Shown piece after piece: positions 53,615 to 64,000 of a DNA stretch of 64,000 bases. The position numbers were made by a program, and so were the translations under genes. How positions within the stretch are numbered: the stretch's first letter is position 1; the number at the start of each line of letters is the position of its first letter. Location of the stretch: contig NZ_JAGENB010000003.1 of the NCBI RefSeq assembly GCF_019991125.1, forward strand, positions 186,001 through 250,000, given 5' to 3'. Source of the DNA: Phyllobacterium calauticae (GTDB lineage: Bacteria; Pseudomonadota; Alphaproteobacteria; Rhizobiales; Rhizobiaceae). The notes below the pieces were generated by a model. It made no database searches and was not told the DNA's origin. It saw only the letters and a list, made by a program, of their open reading frames with translations.

Positions 53615-53643
53615 ATTATCGGTGCATGACTGGACTGTGACAA
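53615..53643 (-). promoter_or_regulatory. Predicted promoter of tkt
   Basis: TTGTCA (53638-53643) and GATAAT (53615-53620) are 17 nt apart. It lies back to back with the promoter of the DUF4164-zapA unit in the 296-nt gap, which holds no other feature I see. Confidence 0.65.
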
Positions 53644-53653
53644 CGCGGATTGA

Positions 53654-53682
53654 TTGACGCGACGTTGATGTGCCCTCTAGAC
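53654..53682 (+). promoter_or_regulatory. Predicted promoter of DUF4164-zapA
   Basis: TTGACG (53654-53659) and CTAGAC (53677-53682) are separated by 17 nt, about 70 nt before the DUF4164 start. Confidence 0.5.
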
Positions 53683-53750
53683 TTCGGCGCATAAGCTGTT
53701 CTTCTTTTTGCGATTCGCGTAAAAGAGCGACACACAGGGGAAACGCGAAA

Positions 53751-54023
53751 ATGGCACCGGAAGCCACCCTCAAGCAGGTTCTGGAACGATTGGCAAAAGC
53801 CTTGGCTCATCTCGAGGACGCGGTTGATATGCGCCTTGAGCAGGAGGGTGACTTTGCCGAAGCCGAGGAAGAGGTCCAGCGCATGAACATGGACCGGCGC
53901 AGGCTGGCCCAGGAGCTGGACGCATCGGAAGGACGTGCGGAACGTTTGGAAGCCGCCAACAAGGAAGTCTCCCGCCGTCTCGTAACGGCGATGGAATCCA
54001 TTCGCACCGTACTGGACCGGTAA
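53751..54023 (+). CDS. DUF4164 family coiled-coil protein
   Basis: This 90-residue protein is almost entirely a coiled coil (LERLAKALAHLEDAVDMRLEQ onwards). It is a standard neighbour of zapA in Rhizobiales and may work with it in division; the function is not proven. AGGGGAAA precedes the ATG. Confidence 0.82.
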   Translation: MAPEATLKQVLERLAKALAHLEDAVDMRLEQEGDFAEAEEEVQRMNMDRRRLAQELDASEGRAERLEAANKEVSRRLVTAMESIRTVLDR

Positions 54024-54050
54024 TACCGCTATCAGCTGAAAGAGACGCCC

Positions 54051-54416
54051 ATGGCCACTGTAACAGTTACGATTGACGGCAAAGCCTACCGGATGGCCTG
54101 TGACGAAGGCCAGGAACAGCATCTGACCGGCCTGGCCGAGCGGTTCGACCGTTACGTGACGCACCTCAAATCGTCGTTCGGTGAGATCGGCGACCTGCGC
54201 CTGACCGTCATGGCCGGCATCATGATCACGGACGAGCTGCATGAATTGCAGATGCGGGTGAAAGGGCTTGAAAACGAGGCGGACGCCCTGCGCAAGAGCC
54301 GCGATGAAGCCTTGCAGAGGGCGGACAAGAACGACACGGCCATCACCGGCGTTCTTTCCGAAGTCACCACGCGGATCGAAAACCTTGCTGCCAAGATCGC
54401 GCCCAAGGCGACCTGA
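54051..54416 (+). CDS. zapA: Cell division protein ZapA
   Basis: This 121-residue protein has the ZapA head (ATVTVTIDGKAYRMACDEGQEQHL) and a coiled-coil tail (ELHELQMRVKGLENEADALRKS). It cross-links FtsZ filaments at the division ring. In many relatives 6S RNA and the 5-FCL gene follow it; here they lie at 9.9-10.7 kb instead, and an ABC-F gene converges on it. Confidence 0.93.
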   Translation: MATVTVTIDGKAYRMACDEGQEQHLTGLAERFDRYVTHLKSSFGEIGDLRLTVMAGIMITDELHELQMRVKGLENEADALRKSRDEALQRADKNDTAITGVLSEVTTRIENLAAKIAPKAT

Positions 54417-54446
54417 TCCTGCCGTGTTGGCTGAACAGGTGAGGCT

Positions 54447-56264
<1,818 letters not shown>

Positions 56265-56373
56265 GGCGTTTTTCAGTTCTGGAAAAGGAGCGCAATTGCC
56301 GGACATCAGTGCCGACGGGCGCTTGTCGGCGAGATTGGCGCCGCTGTCAAATATCTTTATGGCATAAAACAGA

Positions 56374-56395
56374 ACAGGCCGGAAAACCGGCCTGT
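56374..56395 (-). terminator. Terminator after the first glycine-zipper gene
   Basis: A perfect stem ACAGGCCGG/CCGGCCTGT with a 4-nt loop is followed by TCTGTTTTA in the minus direction. Confidence 0.8.
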
Positions 56396-56420
56396 CTGAA
56401 TCCGTTCAGCAACGCGCCGC

Positions 56421-56792
56421 TCAGTAGCCGCCGTTGTTGTAACCGTTGTTGTTGTATCCGCCATAGGCAGCGCCGCGGCCGCCATTGCCTTCGCAGGGGG
56501 CATTGTAGATGCTGCCATCGGGCCGCTGATAACGGCAAAGATTCTGATTGCCGTTGCCGCCACCGCTTGGCGTCGTTGCCGTACCGACAGCAGCACCGAG
56601 AAGCGCGCCGCCGGCCGCACCGATCACGGTGCTTTTGGTATTGTGCCCGAGTGCCTGTCCGGCGAGTGCGCCGACACCGCCGCCGATCAACGCGCCCGTC
56701 CCGGCCCGCTGGTTCTGTTCGCTCGTTTCACAACCGGCCAATGACATGGCCAGAAGCGCGGAAACCGCAATGGCGGTCAAACGAAAACTCAT
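56421..56792 (-). CDS. Glycine-zipper lipoprotein
   Basis: This 123-residue protein has a lipobox LAGC at residues 18-21. Glycine-zipper helices follow (AGTGALIGGGVGALAGQALG and STVIGAAGGALLGAAVG), then a Cys-containing loop and an Asn/Gly/Tyr-rich tail. It is likely an outer-membrane-associated lipoprotein; the function is unknown. A similar gene lies just upstream on the same strand. Confidence 0.78.
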   Translation of the reverse strand: MSFRLTAIAVSALLAMSLAGCETSEQNQRAGTGALIGGGVGALAGQALGHNTKSTVIGAAGGALLGAAVGTATTPSGGGNGNQNLCRYQRPDGSIYNAPCEGNGGRGAAYGGYNNNGYNNGGY

Positions 56793-56889
56793 TAGTCAAT
56801 CCTCTCAACATGAATATAGCGGCCATATCGTGCGGGCTTAATGCGGCAGAACAAAGATCAGCCCATGCACCCCGGCAGCCTCAAACAAA

Positions 56890-56913
56890 AACAGGCCGGT
56901 TTCCCGGCCTGTT
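56890..56913 (-). terminator. Terminator after the second glycine-zipper gene
   Basis: The stem AACAGGCCGG/CCGGCCTGTT with a TTTC loop is followed by TTTTGTTTG in the minus direction. Its stem is nearly identical to the one at 56374. Confidence 0.85.
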
Positions 56914-56936
56914 CCGCTTTCCCTGATGGGGAAGGA

Positions 56937-57227
56937 TTAGTAACCGCGGCAAGGCGCGCGATAACGCTCGCCGTAACGGTTTTCATATGTGCAGTAACGG
57001 CGGCCATCATTGTTGGCCGTTGCGGCACCAACAGCCACACCACCAACACCACCGATGGCAGCACCAGCCAGTGCGCCACGGCCACCACCGATTGCACCAC
57101 CAGCCAAAGCACCAAGTGCTGCACCGCCAACGCCATAACCCGCCGTGCGCTGCTCACTTGTTGTGCAACCGGCTACCGAAAATGCCAGAAGTGCGGCAAC
57201 TGCTACTGTCGACAAACTTTTCAACAT
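56937..57227 (-). CDS. Glycine-zipper lipoprotein, second copy
   Basis: This 96-residue protein has the lipobox VAGC (residues 18-21), glycine-zipper helices (GVGGAALGALAGGAIGGG, GALAGAAIGGVGGVAVGAA) and a C-terminal YCTYENRYGERYRAPCRGY. It resembles its neighbour in build and in its Cys/Tyr tail, suggesting local duplication. GGAGAGG lies 6 nt before the ATG at 57227. Confidence 0.8.
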   Translation of the reverse strand: MLKSLSTVAVAALLAFSVAGCTTSEQRTAGYGVGGAALGALAGGAIGGGRGALAGAAIGGVGGVAVGAATANNDGRRYCTYENRYGERYRAPCRGY

Positions 57228-57330
57228 GGAAGACCTCTCCCGTTTCAAAACTAAAATAACCAGCTTGCGTCCCCAATGCTGTGCCGCAAGAATTGCACTT
57301 TCCGCGTTGTTTTACAAGCGTTTCGCAATT

Positions 57331-57957
57331 TTACGGCGCAGCAATCAGGACTGCATTGCCTGAACGAAGCGATACGTGGAGATTTCCACACACGGCATTC
57401 GACACTGTAAGCGATGAACCGAAAGAAAGTTCCATATTTTCCAGCGGCCATCGCGCACCATGGATAAATAATCCGCGCAGGGACGTAAAGGCCACAATGC
57501 TGAATACCGTTCCATCGGCAAAATCGAACGCATATTCTCCTGCAACCAGGGGATGCGCTTCCTCGCTTCCGCTGGAGAGAATGATCTTCCGGCCTTCCGC
57601 CGCATGGCGGGTGGCCATGGTCAGGTGCAGCAGGGTATGGTCGGTGCGTTCACCGCCAAAGGCGCCGCACAGGATCACTTCGGTGGCGCCCAGCCGGAAG
57701 GCCTCGTTGAGTGCCAATTCGCCGTCGGTCATGTCCTTGGCGGCTGGAAAAACCGAACGCGGCACATGCGCATAGCGTTCGGCAAGTTCAGGCGATGTCG
57801 AATCGAAATCACCCAGCCACAACTCGGGTTCAACGCCCAGCGCCTGCGCATGGGCAATGCCACCATCGGCGGCAAGAACGCGCGCCCCGGCAATGAGATG
57901 CCGGAGACGGTCGGTGACGTGAACGGTTCCACCAAGAAGAAGGACGAATTTGCTCAT
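57331..57957 (-). CDS. Thiamine diphosphokinase
   Basis: This 208-residue enzyme transfers diphosphate from ATP to thiamine. It has the motifs ADGGIAHAQALG, LWLGDFDSTSPE and LCGAFGGERTDHTLLHL. It lies divergent to thiBPQ, so uptake and activation of thiamine sit side by side. The ATG at 57957 was chosen for its family fit (MSKFVLLLGG). Confidence 0.9.
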   Translation of the reverse strand: MSKFVLLLGGTVHVTDRLRHLIAGARVLAADGGIAHAQALGVEPELWLGDFDSTSPELAERYAHVPRSVFPAAKDMTDGELALNEAFRLGATEVILCGAFGGERTDHTLLHLTMATRHAAEGRKIILSSGSEEAHPLVAGEYAFDFADGTVFSIVAFTSLRGLFIHGARWPLENMELSFGSSLTVSNAVCGNLHVSLRSGNAVLIAAP

Positions 57958-58011
57958 GCACCGGCCATAGCATGGCACAAGCCGGTCGCACAGGGCATCC
58001 GTGATTCTCGT

Positions 58012-58209
58012 TTAAACGAAGCGCCCCAGCGCAATCGCGGCCATGCCGGCAATCGCCACGCCGATGGCCAGAAACAGGCTCGGATAAAGCTCCGGGATGA
58101 ATTTCTGCCGGCGCGGACGCAGGAGGATCGCCTTGCGGCGGGCGTTTTGGGAAGCCGGGTTCTGCTGCACCCTGACATGGGAATGATAAAAACCGTGACC
58201 ACGAAACAT
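58012..58209 (-). CDS. Small basic membrane protein
   Basis: This 65-residue protein has a His/Arg/Gln-rich N-terminal half and one C-terminal helix (LYPSLFLAIGVAIAGMAAIALG, about residues 42-63). The family is not recognised. AAAGGG lies 6 nt before the ATG at 58209. It stands between thiamine diphosphokinase and the thi riboswitch, on the kinase strand, and may share its transcript. Confidence 0.6.
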   Translation of the reverse strand: MFRGHGFYHSHVRVQQNPASQNARRKAILLRPRRQKFIPELYPSLFLAIGVAIAGMAAIALGRFV

Positions 58210-58365
58210 GATTGACCCTTTCCATCGGAAAACAGCCGCACGGGATGTTTTCGCTGGGGACAATAGGCGCGCCAGTATCAGCTTTCGATTTGGCAGAACC
58301 GGCAAAACATAAAGATTTCATAAGCATCGACCGCTTGCACGGCTCCGGCCGAACCTCTATCCTTA

Positions 58366-58471
58366 TCACGCTCTAACGGGGTGCCGGTCGCATGGACCGG
58401 CTGAGAGGCGCACGGGGAGACCCTGCCAACCCGCGGAACCTGATCCGGTTTGTACCGGCGGAGGGATTAGA
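58366..58471 (+). promoter_or_regulatory. TPP riboswitch (THI element)
   Basis: The core motifs appear in the right order: ACGGGGTGC near the start, GCTGAGAGG, then ACCCGCGGAACCTGATCCGG and GTACCGGCGGAGGGA. The paired arms CCGGTC...GACCGG and CCGG...CCGG close the helices. It senses thiamine diphosphate and controls thiBPQ. Confidence 0.95.
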
Positions 58472-58485
58472 CGCGGCAGATTTGC

Positions 58486-58527
58486 CGGCGCACCAATCCT
58501 TTTGAACACTGCTGATAGGAGGCGCCG
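58486..58527 (+). promoter_or_regulatory. Ribosome-site hairpin between TPP riboswitch and thiB
   Basis: CGGCGC (58486-58491) pairs with GCGCCG (58522-58527), which includes the last base of AGGAGG and ends at the ATG. It could act as the OFF-state stem, blocking translation when ligand is bound. A smaller stem CGGCA/TGCCG lies just before it. Confidence 0.5.
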
Positions 58528-59547
58528 ATGCGGCCATTCGAGACTATTGTAAAAACAGCGGCCATTGTGACCGCTCTGTTCGCCGTCATTCCCCTTGGCA
58601 CCGCGCATGCCGAAGGCAAACTCACCGTCTATACCTATGAAAGCTTCACCGCCGAATGGGGCCCCGGCCCGAAGGTCAAGCAAGCCTTCGAAAAGCAATG
58701 TGCCTGCACGGTCGAATTCGTGGCGGTTGCCGATGGCGTTGCCTTGCTCAACCGGGTCAAGCTGGAAGGCGAGTCAACCAAGGCGGATGTGGTGCTCGGC
58801 CTCGACACCAACCTGACCTATGAGGCCAGGCAAACCGGCCTGTTTGCCCCCCATGGCATCGACACGACAGCCGTGAGCATCCCGGGCGGCTATAAGGATG
58901 ATACCTTCGTTCCCTACGATTACGGCTATTTCGCCGTCATCTATGATTCCGAGAAGCTGAAGACCCCGCCGGAAAGCCTTAAGGAACTGGTCGAAGGCGA
59001 CCCGAAGCAGAAGATCGTCATCGAAGACCCCCGCACCTCGACGCCGGGTCTCGGCCTGCTGCTCTGGGTCAAGTCGGTCTATGGCGACAAGGCGGGAGAA
59101 GCCTGGGCGAAGCTGAAAGACCGGGTGTTGACCGTCACGCCCGGCTGGTCGGAAGCCTATGGTCTCTTCACCAAGGGCGAAGCACCGCTGGTGCTGTCCT
59201 ACACCACATCGCCTGCCTATCACCTGATCGCCGAGCGCGTGGACCGCTACAAGGCCATTTCGTTCAGCGAAGGCCATTACCTGCAGGTCGAAGTCGCTGC
59301 CCAGACCGTCAACGGGGCGAAAAACCCGCTATCGGCGCAGTTTCTTGCCTTCATGACCAGCCCGGCGTTTCAGGATGCGATCCCTGAAAACAACTGGATG
59401 TATCCGGCTGCGAAAACCACCGACGCGCTGAATCCGGCCTTTGAAACGCTTGTACAGCCGGTCAAAACTTTGATCTTCCCGTCCGAGGAAGTCGCCAAGA
59501 ACCGTAAAGCCTGGATCGATGAATGGCTCGCGGCCATGAGCCTGTAG
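58528..59547 (+). CDS. thiB: Thiamine ABC transporter substrate-binding protein
   Basis: This 339-residue periplasmic protein has a signal peptide (to about residue 28, AHA|EGKL) and the binding-protein core [16 protein letters not shown] and [16 protein letters not shown]. It binds thiamine and its phosphates. It follows the TPP riboswitch, as usual. Confidence 0.95.
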   Translation: MRPFETIVKTAAIVTALFAVIPLGTAHAEGKLTVYTYESFTAEWGPGPKVKQAFEKQCACTVEFVAVADGVALLNRVKLEGESTKADVVLGLDTNLTYEARQTGLFAPHGIDTTAVSIPGGYKDDTFVPYDYGYFAVIYDSEKLKTPPESLKELVEGDPKQKIVIEDPRTSTPGLGLLLWVKSVYGDKAGEAWAKLKDRVLTVTPGWSEAYGLFTKGEAPLVLSYTTSPAYHLIAERVDRYKAISFSEGHYLQVEVAAQTVNGAKNPLSAQFLAFMTSPAFQDAIPENNWMYPAAKTTDALNPAFETLVQPVKTLIFPSEEVAKNRKAWIDEWLAAMSL

Positions 59548-59551
59548 CATT

Positions 59552-61186
59552 GTGATTGCCATCCGCAGTTTCAGACCTTGGGTGGGGGCATGCGCCCTCG
59601 CCTTTCTGGCGGCACTTGCGGGTGGCGCACTTCTCAGTCTCGCATCCGAAGCGCTGCGCGGCGGCACGGAAGGTTTTGCCGCATTCGACAGCTATCTGTG
59701 GCGGGTAGCGCGGTTCACGCTGGTGCAGGCGCTCCTGTCCATGCTGCTTGCGGTTGCCTTTGCCATTCCGCTCGCGCGCGCCTTGCATGAACATCCCGCC
59801 TTTCCCGGCCGCGCGCTGATTCTGCGCCTGTTTGCCCTGCCTCTGGCCTTACCCGCACTTGTTGCGGTGCTGGGCATCACCAGCATCTATGGCCGCAACG
59901 GCCTGCTGGCCTTTGCTTTCAGCAGCCTCGGCATGGACACCATACCCAATATTTACGGGCTTCCCGGCATCCTTCTCGCCCACGTCTTTTTCAACCTGCC
60001 GCTGGCGACCCGGCTGGTGCTTGCAAGCCTTGATTCCATTCCTTCGGATTACTGGAAACTCGCCGCGCAGCTCGGCATGGGCGGCTGGGCACGCTTCAGC
60101 CTGATCGAATGGCCGGTCATCCGCCGCAATCTGTCCGGTATTGCCGGGCTGATCTTCATGCTCTGCATAACCTCGTTCACGATCGTCCTGACCCTGGGCG
60201 GCGGACCGCGCGCCACCACGCTGGAAGTGGCGATCTACCAGTCCCTGCATTTCGATTTCGATATTGCCCGCGCCGTCTCGCTCACACTGCTGCAACTGGG
60301 CCTGACCATCGCCGTGCTGCTGCTGCTCGGCCTGACGGGCAAACCGGCGGACGAAGGCTTCAGTCTCCAGACGACCACGCGGCGCTTCGAGCGGCCGGGC
60401 CGTGCAGCGCAATGCGTCAATACAGCGATCATTCTCCTCGGACTGCTCTTTGTCGGCCTGCCCATGGGCGGAACCGTTGTCTCCGGGCTTGGCGCCGACC
60501 TGGCGCGCCTGATGAGCGAATCCATCGTCTGGCGCGCCATTGCCACAAGCATCGTGCTTGGCGCGGCTGCAGCCCTGCTCTCCCTCGCGCTGTCGCTGTC
60601 GCTTGTCATCGCCCGGGAGTATCAGCAGAGCCGGCGGCGAACGGTTTCGCCGGGTCTGTTCGAACGGTCACTGGATCTGGGGGCGAGCCTGATCATGGTG
60701 GTGCCGCCCATTGTCATCGGGGCCGGCTGGTTCATCCTCTCGCGCCATGCCATCAACCCGTTCAGCCTTGCACCCGTCATGGTCATCGGCGTCAATGCCG
60801 CCATGGCCGTGCCCTTCGCCTTCCGCATCCTGCGCCCGGCCTGGGATACGGCCGCAAGCCGCCACAACCGGCTTTGCCTCCAGCTCGGCATCACCGGCTG
60901 GGACCGGCTGCGCCTGATCGACTGGCCGGCTTTGCGCCTGCCCATGGGTGTTGCCTTCGCCTTTGCCATGGCCCTGTCGCTGGGCGATCTTGGAACCATC
61001 GCGCTGTTCGGCAATGATTCCATCCAGACCCTGCCTTTCCTGCTCTTGCAGCGCATGGGAAGTTATCGCACACAGGATGCAGCGGGACTGGCGCTGATCC
61101 TTGGGGTCCTGTGCCTGCTCTTGATGTTCGCAGCCGACCGCGGTGCGGCCAGCCTCGCCCGACAGGACAATGCAAGAGATGGCTGA
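59552..61186 (+). CDS. thiP: Thiamine ABC transporter permease
   Basis: This 544-residue protein has two fused permease halves, each with an EAA loop (...[19 protein letters not shown]; ...[19 protein letters not shown]). It starts with GTG, 4 nt after the thiB stop, and is probably translated by coupling, as the ribosome site is weak. Confidence 0.93.
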   Translation: MIAIRSFRPWVGACALAFLAALAGGALLSLASEALRGGTEGFAAFDSYLWRVARFTLVQALLSMLLAVAFAIPLARALHEHPAFPGRALILRLFALPLALPALVAVLGITSIYGRNGLLAFAFSSLGMDTIPNIYGLPGILLAHVFFNLPLATRLVLASLDSIPSDYWKLAAQLGMGGWARFSLIEWPVIRRNLSGIAGLIFMLCITSFTIVLTLGGGPRATTLEVAIYQSLHFDFDIARAVSLTLLQLGLTIAVLLLLGLTGKPADEGFSLQTTTRRFERPGRAAQCVNTAIILLGLLFVGLPMGGTVVSGLGADLARLMSESIVWRAIATSIVLGAAAALLSLALSLSLVIAREYQQSRRRTVSPGLFERSLDLGASLIMVVPPIVIGAGWFILSRHAINPFSLAPVMVIGVNAAMAVPFAFRILRPAWDTAASRHNRLCLQLGITGWDRLRLIDWPALRLPMGVAFAFAMALSLGDLGTIALFGNDSIQTLPFLLLQRMGSYRTQDAAGLALILGVLCLLLMFAADRGAASLARQDNARDG

Positions 61187-61931
61187 ACAAACGGAAAAAA
61201 TCACAACCGGCGGCGCCGCGATCCGGCTTGATGCCGTTCGCTTCGATTACGGCGACATGGCCATGCGTTTCGACCTTGCCATCGCAGCGTCGTCCATTGC
61301 CGCCATCATCGGGCCGAGCGGCGCGGGCAAATCCACGGTTCTCAATCTGATTGCCGGTTTCGAGGCACCGCTCTCCGGCCGCGTGCTGATCGGCGATGCC
61401 GATGTCACGCATGTCGAACCATCCCGGCGCCCGGTTTCCATGGTGTTTCAGGACAACAATCTTTTTGCCCATCTCGACGTTGCCGCCAATGTCGGCCTTG
61501 GCCGCAGGCCGGGCCTGCGCCTCGACGCGGCGGATCGGCAGGCGGTCCACGACGCCATCGCCAAGGTCGGGCTTGCGGGCAAGGAGACGCGCAAACCGGC
61601 GGCACTGTCGGGCGGGGAACGCCAGCGCGTTGCCATCGCCCGGGCGCTGGTGCGCAACCGGCCTGTACTGTTGCTCGATGAAGCCTTTGCTTCACTTGGT
61701 CCAGCATTGCGCCATGAAATGCTTGATCTGGTCGGACAACTGCAAAAAGATACTGGAATGACTGTGGTGATGGTCACCCACCATCCAGACGATGCTTTGC
61801 GTTTACCATCAACGCTGTTCTTTCTCGAAAATGGCCATGTGGCAGCATCGGGGCCCGCGGGCGAATTGCTCTCGGCCAAAGGCCCCTCCCTGTTGCGAAA
61901 ATATCTCGGCTCGCAAGAGTTATCACTTTGA
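61179..61931 (+). CDS. thiQ: Thiamine ABC transporter ATPase
   Basis: This 250-residue ATPase has Walker [10 protein letters not shown], signature LSGGERQR and Walker [14 protein letters not shown]. The D-loop reads ASLG where ThiQ and most ABC ATPases have (S/A)ALD, so the usual Asp is a Gly. It overlaps thiP by 8 nt. The start could also be the ATG at 61170. Confidence 0.92.
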   Translation: MAEQTEKITTGGAAIRLDAVRFDYGDMAMRFDLAIAASSIAAIIGPSGAGKSTVLNLIAGFEAPLSGRVLIGDADVTHVEPSRRPVSMVFQDNNLFAHLDVAANVGLGRRPGLRLDAADRQAVHDAIAKVGLAGKETRKPAALSGGERQRVAIARALVRNRPVLLLDEAFASLGPALRHEMLDLVGQLQKDTGMTVVMVTHHPDDALRLPSTLFFLENGHVAASGPAGELLSAKGPSLLRKYLGSQELSL

Positions 61932-62089
61932 CATATTTTGTACTCAATGGGTCTCATAAGAAATCAATGTAATTCTTGCCCCAGCCTGCTCAACGGGCTA
62001 GCTAGAAAGTAAGCACACCGATTCCGCAGGCAAAAGACGAGTGAGAACTTGGCTTTAGCGTTTGCACTGGCGCCGCACGACATGAGGAC

Positions 62090-63601
62090 ATGATTCTGGG
62101 CTCGCACATTCTCCCCATCGGCAATCGACGGTTCCATCCGGCAGTACGAAGCACGACCGTGGTTTCGACAACGCTGCTGCTCGCCTTCCTGTCGGGCTGT
62201 CAGGTGCTCAACGTCACCAAGGAAGATGCGCTCGGCCCGTCATCGAGCCCTGTCATCGTCGACAATGTCTCGAAGAATGACCGGCTGGCCAAACTGAGCG
62301 CCGAACAGCATCCCCGCATCCTGGCCACCTATGGCGGCGAGTACAAGGACGCGAAGCTCGAACGCATGGTTGCCAAGGTCGTCGGCAATCTGACCACCGT
62401 ATCGGACAATCCGACCCATACCTATCGCATCACCATCCTCAATTCGCCCAACATCAATGCCTTCGCACTGCCGGGCGGTTATCTCTATGTGACCCGCGGC
62501 CTGCTTGCGCTGGCCAATGACAGCGCGGAACTTGCCGCCGTGATTGCCCATGAAATGGGCCATGTGATCGCCAATCACGGCATCGAACGCCAGCAGCGCG
62601 AAGCGGAAGCCGTCATCGCCGGCCGCGTTGTGTCGGAAGTGCTGCAGGACGACCAGGCGGGCCGCGAGGCGCTCATTCGCGGCAAGCTGCGCATGGCGCA
62701 GTTCTCGCGCAATCAGGAATTGCAGGCGGATGCCATCGGCATCAAGATGATCGGCGAAGCCGGGTATGATCCCTTTGCGGCTGCGCGCTTCCTGCAGTCG
62801 ATGGCCGCCTATGCGGACTTCCGCAACGTCTCCGGCGCCACCGATGCCAGCCTCGACTTCCTTGCCAGCCACCCCTCCGCACCGCAGCGCATCGAGCTGG
62901 CGCGCGGCCATGCCCGCAAGATCGGTGCGCCCGGTGTCGGCACGACGGATCGCGATTCCTTCCTGCAAGGGATCGACGGGCTGCTCTATGGCGACACGCC
63001 GGAAGAAGGCTATGTCCGCGGCCGCACCTTCGTGCACCCGCTGCTCGGCGTCAGCTTCACCGTGCCGGACGGCTTTGTCATCGACAATTCCGCAGCCGCC
63101 GTCATGGCAACCGGACCCGGCGAAGTCGCGATCCGCTTTGATGGAACCCAGGTTTCCGGCAAAACATCGATGGTCGACTACATGCGCAGCGGCTGGGTAA
63201 CCGGCCTGGACAATGCCAGCGTCAAGGCGACGACATTCAACGGCATGCCCGCCGCCACGGCAAAAGCCAAGGCGGACCGCTGGGAATTCGATATTTTCGT
63301 CGTGAATTCCGGCGACCGCATCTATCGCTTCCTGACGGCAGCGCCCACGGGCAGCACGGCATTGATGCCGGCAGCACAAACGGTGACGCAGAGCTTCCAT
63401 TTGCTGACGGCGCAGGAAAAGGCCAACATAAAGCCGCTGCGGATCCGTGTTGTCACGGTCAAGTCGGGCGATACGCTTGCCAGCCTCTCCAGCCAGATCA
63501 TGGGCACGGACCGCAAGCTGGATCTCTTCCGGCTGATCAACGCCCTGCCGCCCGGCGGCACGGTTTCCGTCGGCGACAAGATGAAGATCATCAGCGAATA
63601 A
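62090..63601 (+). CDS. M48 family metalloprotease lipoprotein with LysM-like domain
   Basis: This 503-residue protein has a lipobox LSGC (Cys37) and the zinc motif HEMGH at about 154-158, with the third ligand in NQELQADAIG. It ends in a LysM-like domain (VVTVKSGDTLASLSSQIMGTDRKLDLF). It is a BepA/YfgC-like periplasmic protease for envelope quality control. GAGGAC lies right before the ATG. The 158 nt upstream hold no gene. Confidence 0.88.
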   Translation: MILGSHILPIGNRRFHPAVRSTTVVSTTLLLAFLSGCQVLNVTKEDALGPSSSPVIVDNVSKNDRLAKLSAEQHPRILATYGGEYKDAKLERMVAKVVGNLTTVSDNPTHTYRITILNSPNINAFALPGGYLYVTRGLLALANDSAELAAVIAHEMGHVIANHGIERQQREAEAVIAGRVVSEVLQDDQAGREALIRGKLRMAQFSRNQELQADAIGIKMIGEAGYDPFAAARFLQSMAAYADFRNVSGATDASLDFLASHPSAPQRIELARGHARKIGAPGVGTTDRDSFLQGIDGLLYGDTPEEGYVRGRTFVHPLLGVSFTVPDGFVIDNSAAAVMATGPGEVAIRFDGTQVSGKTSMVDYMRSGWVTGLDNASVKATTFNGMPAATAKAKADRWEFDIFVVNSGDRIYRFLTAAPTGSTALMPAAQTVTQSFHLLTAQEKANIKPLRIRVVTVKSGDTLASLSSQIMGTDRKLDLFRLINALPPGGTVSVGDKMKIISE

Positions 63602-63607
63602 CAAAAA

Positions 63608-63630
63608 GCCCGGTAAAACCGGGCCGTTTG
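63608..63630. terminator. Terminator between the M48 gene and carD
   Basis: The stem GCCCGGT/ACCGGGC with a 3-nt loop is followed by CGTTTGTTG on the plus strand and TTTTTGTTAT on the minus strand. Confidence 0.75.
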
Positions 63631-63651
63631 TTGAAAGGGATGTACCCGCTG

Positions 63652-64000
63652 TTACGCGGCTTCTTCCTGTTCGTCTTCAACGGAAATGTCCGCATCAGCT
63701 TCGGTTTCTTCAGTCTTCGCGCCGCGCTTGGGACCTTTGGCGAGATTGACTTCGATCAGACGGACGGCTTCGGTTTCCGACATCTTGTTGACGGCGGAAA
63801 TTTCACGGGCCATGCGGTCGAGCGCTGCTTCATAGAGCTGGCGTTCGGAATAGGACTGTTCCGGCTGATTGTCGGCACGGAAAAGATCGCGGACAACTTC
63901 CGAAATGGAAATCAGATCGCCCGAGTTGATCTTCGCATCATATTCCTGCGCCCGGCGGGACCACATGGTGCGCTTGATACGGGCCCGTCCCTGAACTACC
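63652..64000 (-). CDS. carD: CarD family transcription regulator, 5' end missing
   Basis: The frame is open to the right edge, giving 115 residues that end in an acidic tail (EEDEQEEAA-like). The visible part contains RARIKRTMWSRRAQEYDAKINSGD and ALDRMAREISAVNKMSETEAV, typical of alphaproteobacterial CarD. CarD binds RNA polymerase and DNA to stabilise open promoters. The N-terminal polymerase-binding domain lies outside the window. Confidence 0.92.
   Translation of the reverse strand, partial: VVQGRARIKRTMWSRRAQEYDAKINSGDLISISEVVRDLFRADNQPEQSYSERQLYEAALDRMAREISAVNKMSETEAVRLIEVNLAKGPKRGAKTEETEADADISVEDEQEEAA

Noticed and set aside
53626-53643. PHO-box-like units TTGTCAC and CAGTCAT before tkt
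   Set aside because: They overlap a good sigma-70 promoter (TTGTCA, 17 nt, GATAAT), which explains the match better, and tkt has no known tie to PhoB.

Overview
The window is a stretch of ordinary chromosome from an alphaproteobacterium of the order Hyphomicrobiales (Rhizobiales), probably near Phyllobacterium, Mesorhizobium or Brucella/Ochrobactrum. The evidence is the high GC, the long antisense shadow frames, the pstSCAB-phoU-phoB order, CarD, GapR (DUF2312), the DUF1013 regulator TrcR, a 6S RNA beside the 5-formyltetrahydrofolate cyclo-ligase gene, and a rhizobial-type palindromic repeat. About 71 protein genes are called, packed tightly on both strands. I see no rRNA, tRNA, insertion sequence, prophage or CRISPR. 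The genus is not settled by what I can see.

Layout. 0-13.5 kb: a MotA/TolQ-like plus OmpA/MotB-like pair, an FAD-dependent dehydrogenase, an ABC exporter, rpmE, a methyltransferase, yebC, bioY, a YmdB-like phosphodiesterase, 5-FCL with 6S RNA, a palindromic repeat, about 400 nt of unexplained hairpin-rich DNA, and a MoxR/CoxE-like pair. 13.5-19.8 kb: the phosphate operon pstSCAB-phoU-phoB, read leftwards from a three-unit PHO box. 20.1-25 kb: a rightward cluster of EF-hand protein, ECF sigma factor, small membrane protein, CnrX-like sensor, DUF1800, DUF1501 (Tat) and a Gly/Tyr-rich exported protein. 25-36 kb: a GntR regulator with an MFS exporter, an MHS symporter, gapR, N-formylglutamate amidohydrolase, pyk, rpmJ, purEK and two DUF465 genes. 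36-47.7 kb: transporters, regulators, a quinone oxidoreductase, a phytase-like exported protein with its own PHO box, trcR, prpE and a GDSL hydrolase. 47.7-54.4 kb: a glycolysis/pentose phosphate cluster tkt-gap-pgk-fba, with DUF4164-zapA divergent from it. 54.4-64 kb: an ABC-F protein, two glycine-zipper lipoproteins, thiamine diphosphokinase, a TPP riboswitch controlling thiBPQ, an M48 lipoprotein protease and the start of carD.

How the parts connect. Phosphate supply links the pst operon to the phytase-like gene at 39.2-41.4 kb through matching PHO boxes. Thiamine supply is covered twice, by riboswitch-controlled uptake (thiBPQ) and by conversion to the diphosphate (thiamine diphosphokinase). 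Central carbon flow is represented by tkt, gap, pgk, fba and pyk. Most of the window is well-known housekeeping. The least explained items are the ECF/EF-hand/DUF1800/DUF1501 cluster, the hairpin-rich gap at 11.0-11.4 kb, and several inverted repeats that overlap ribosome binding sites.
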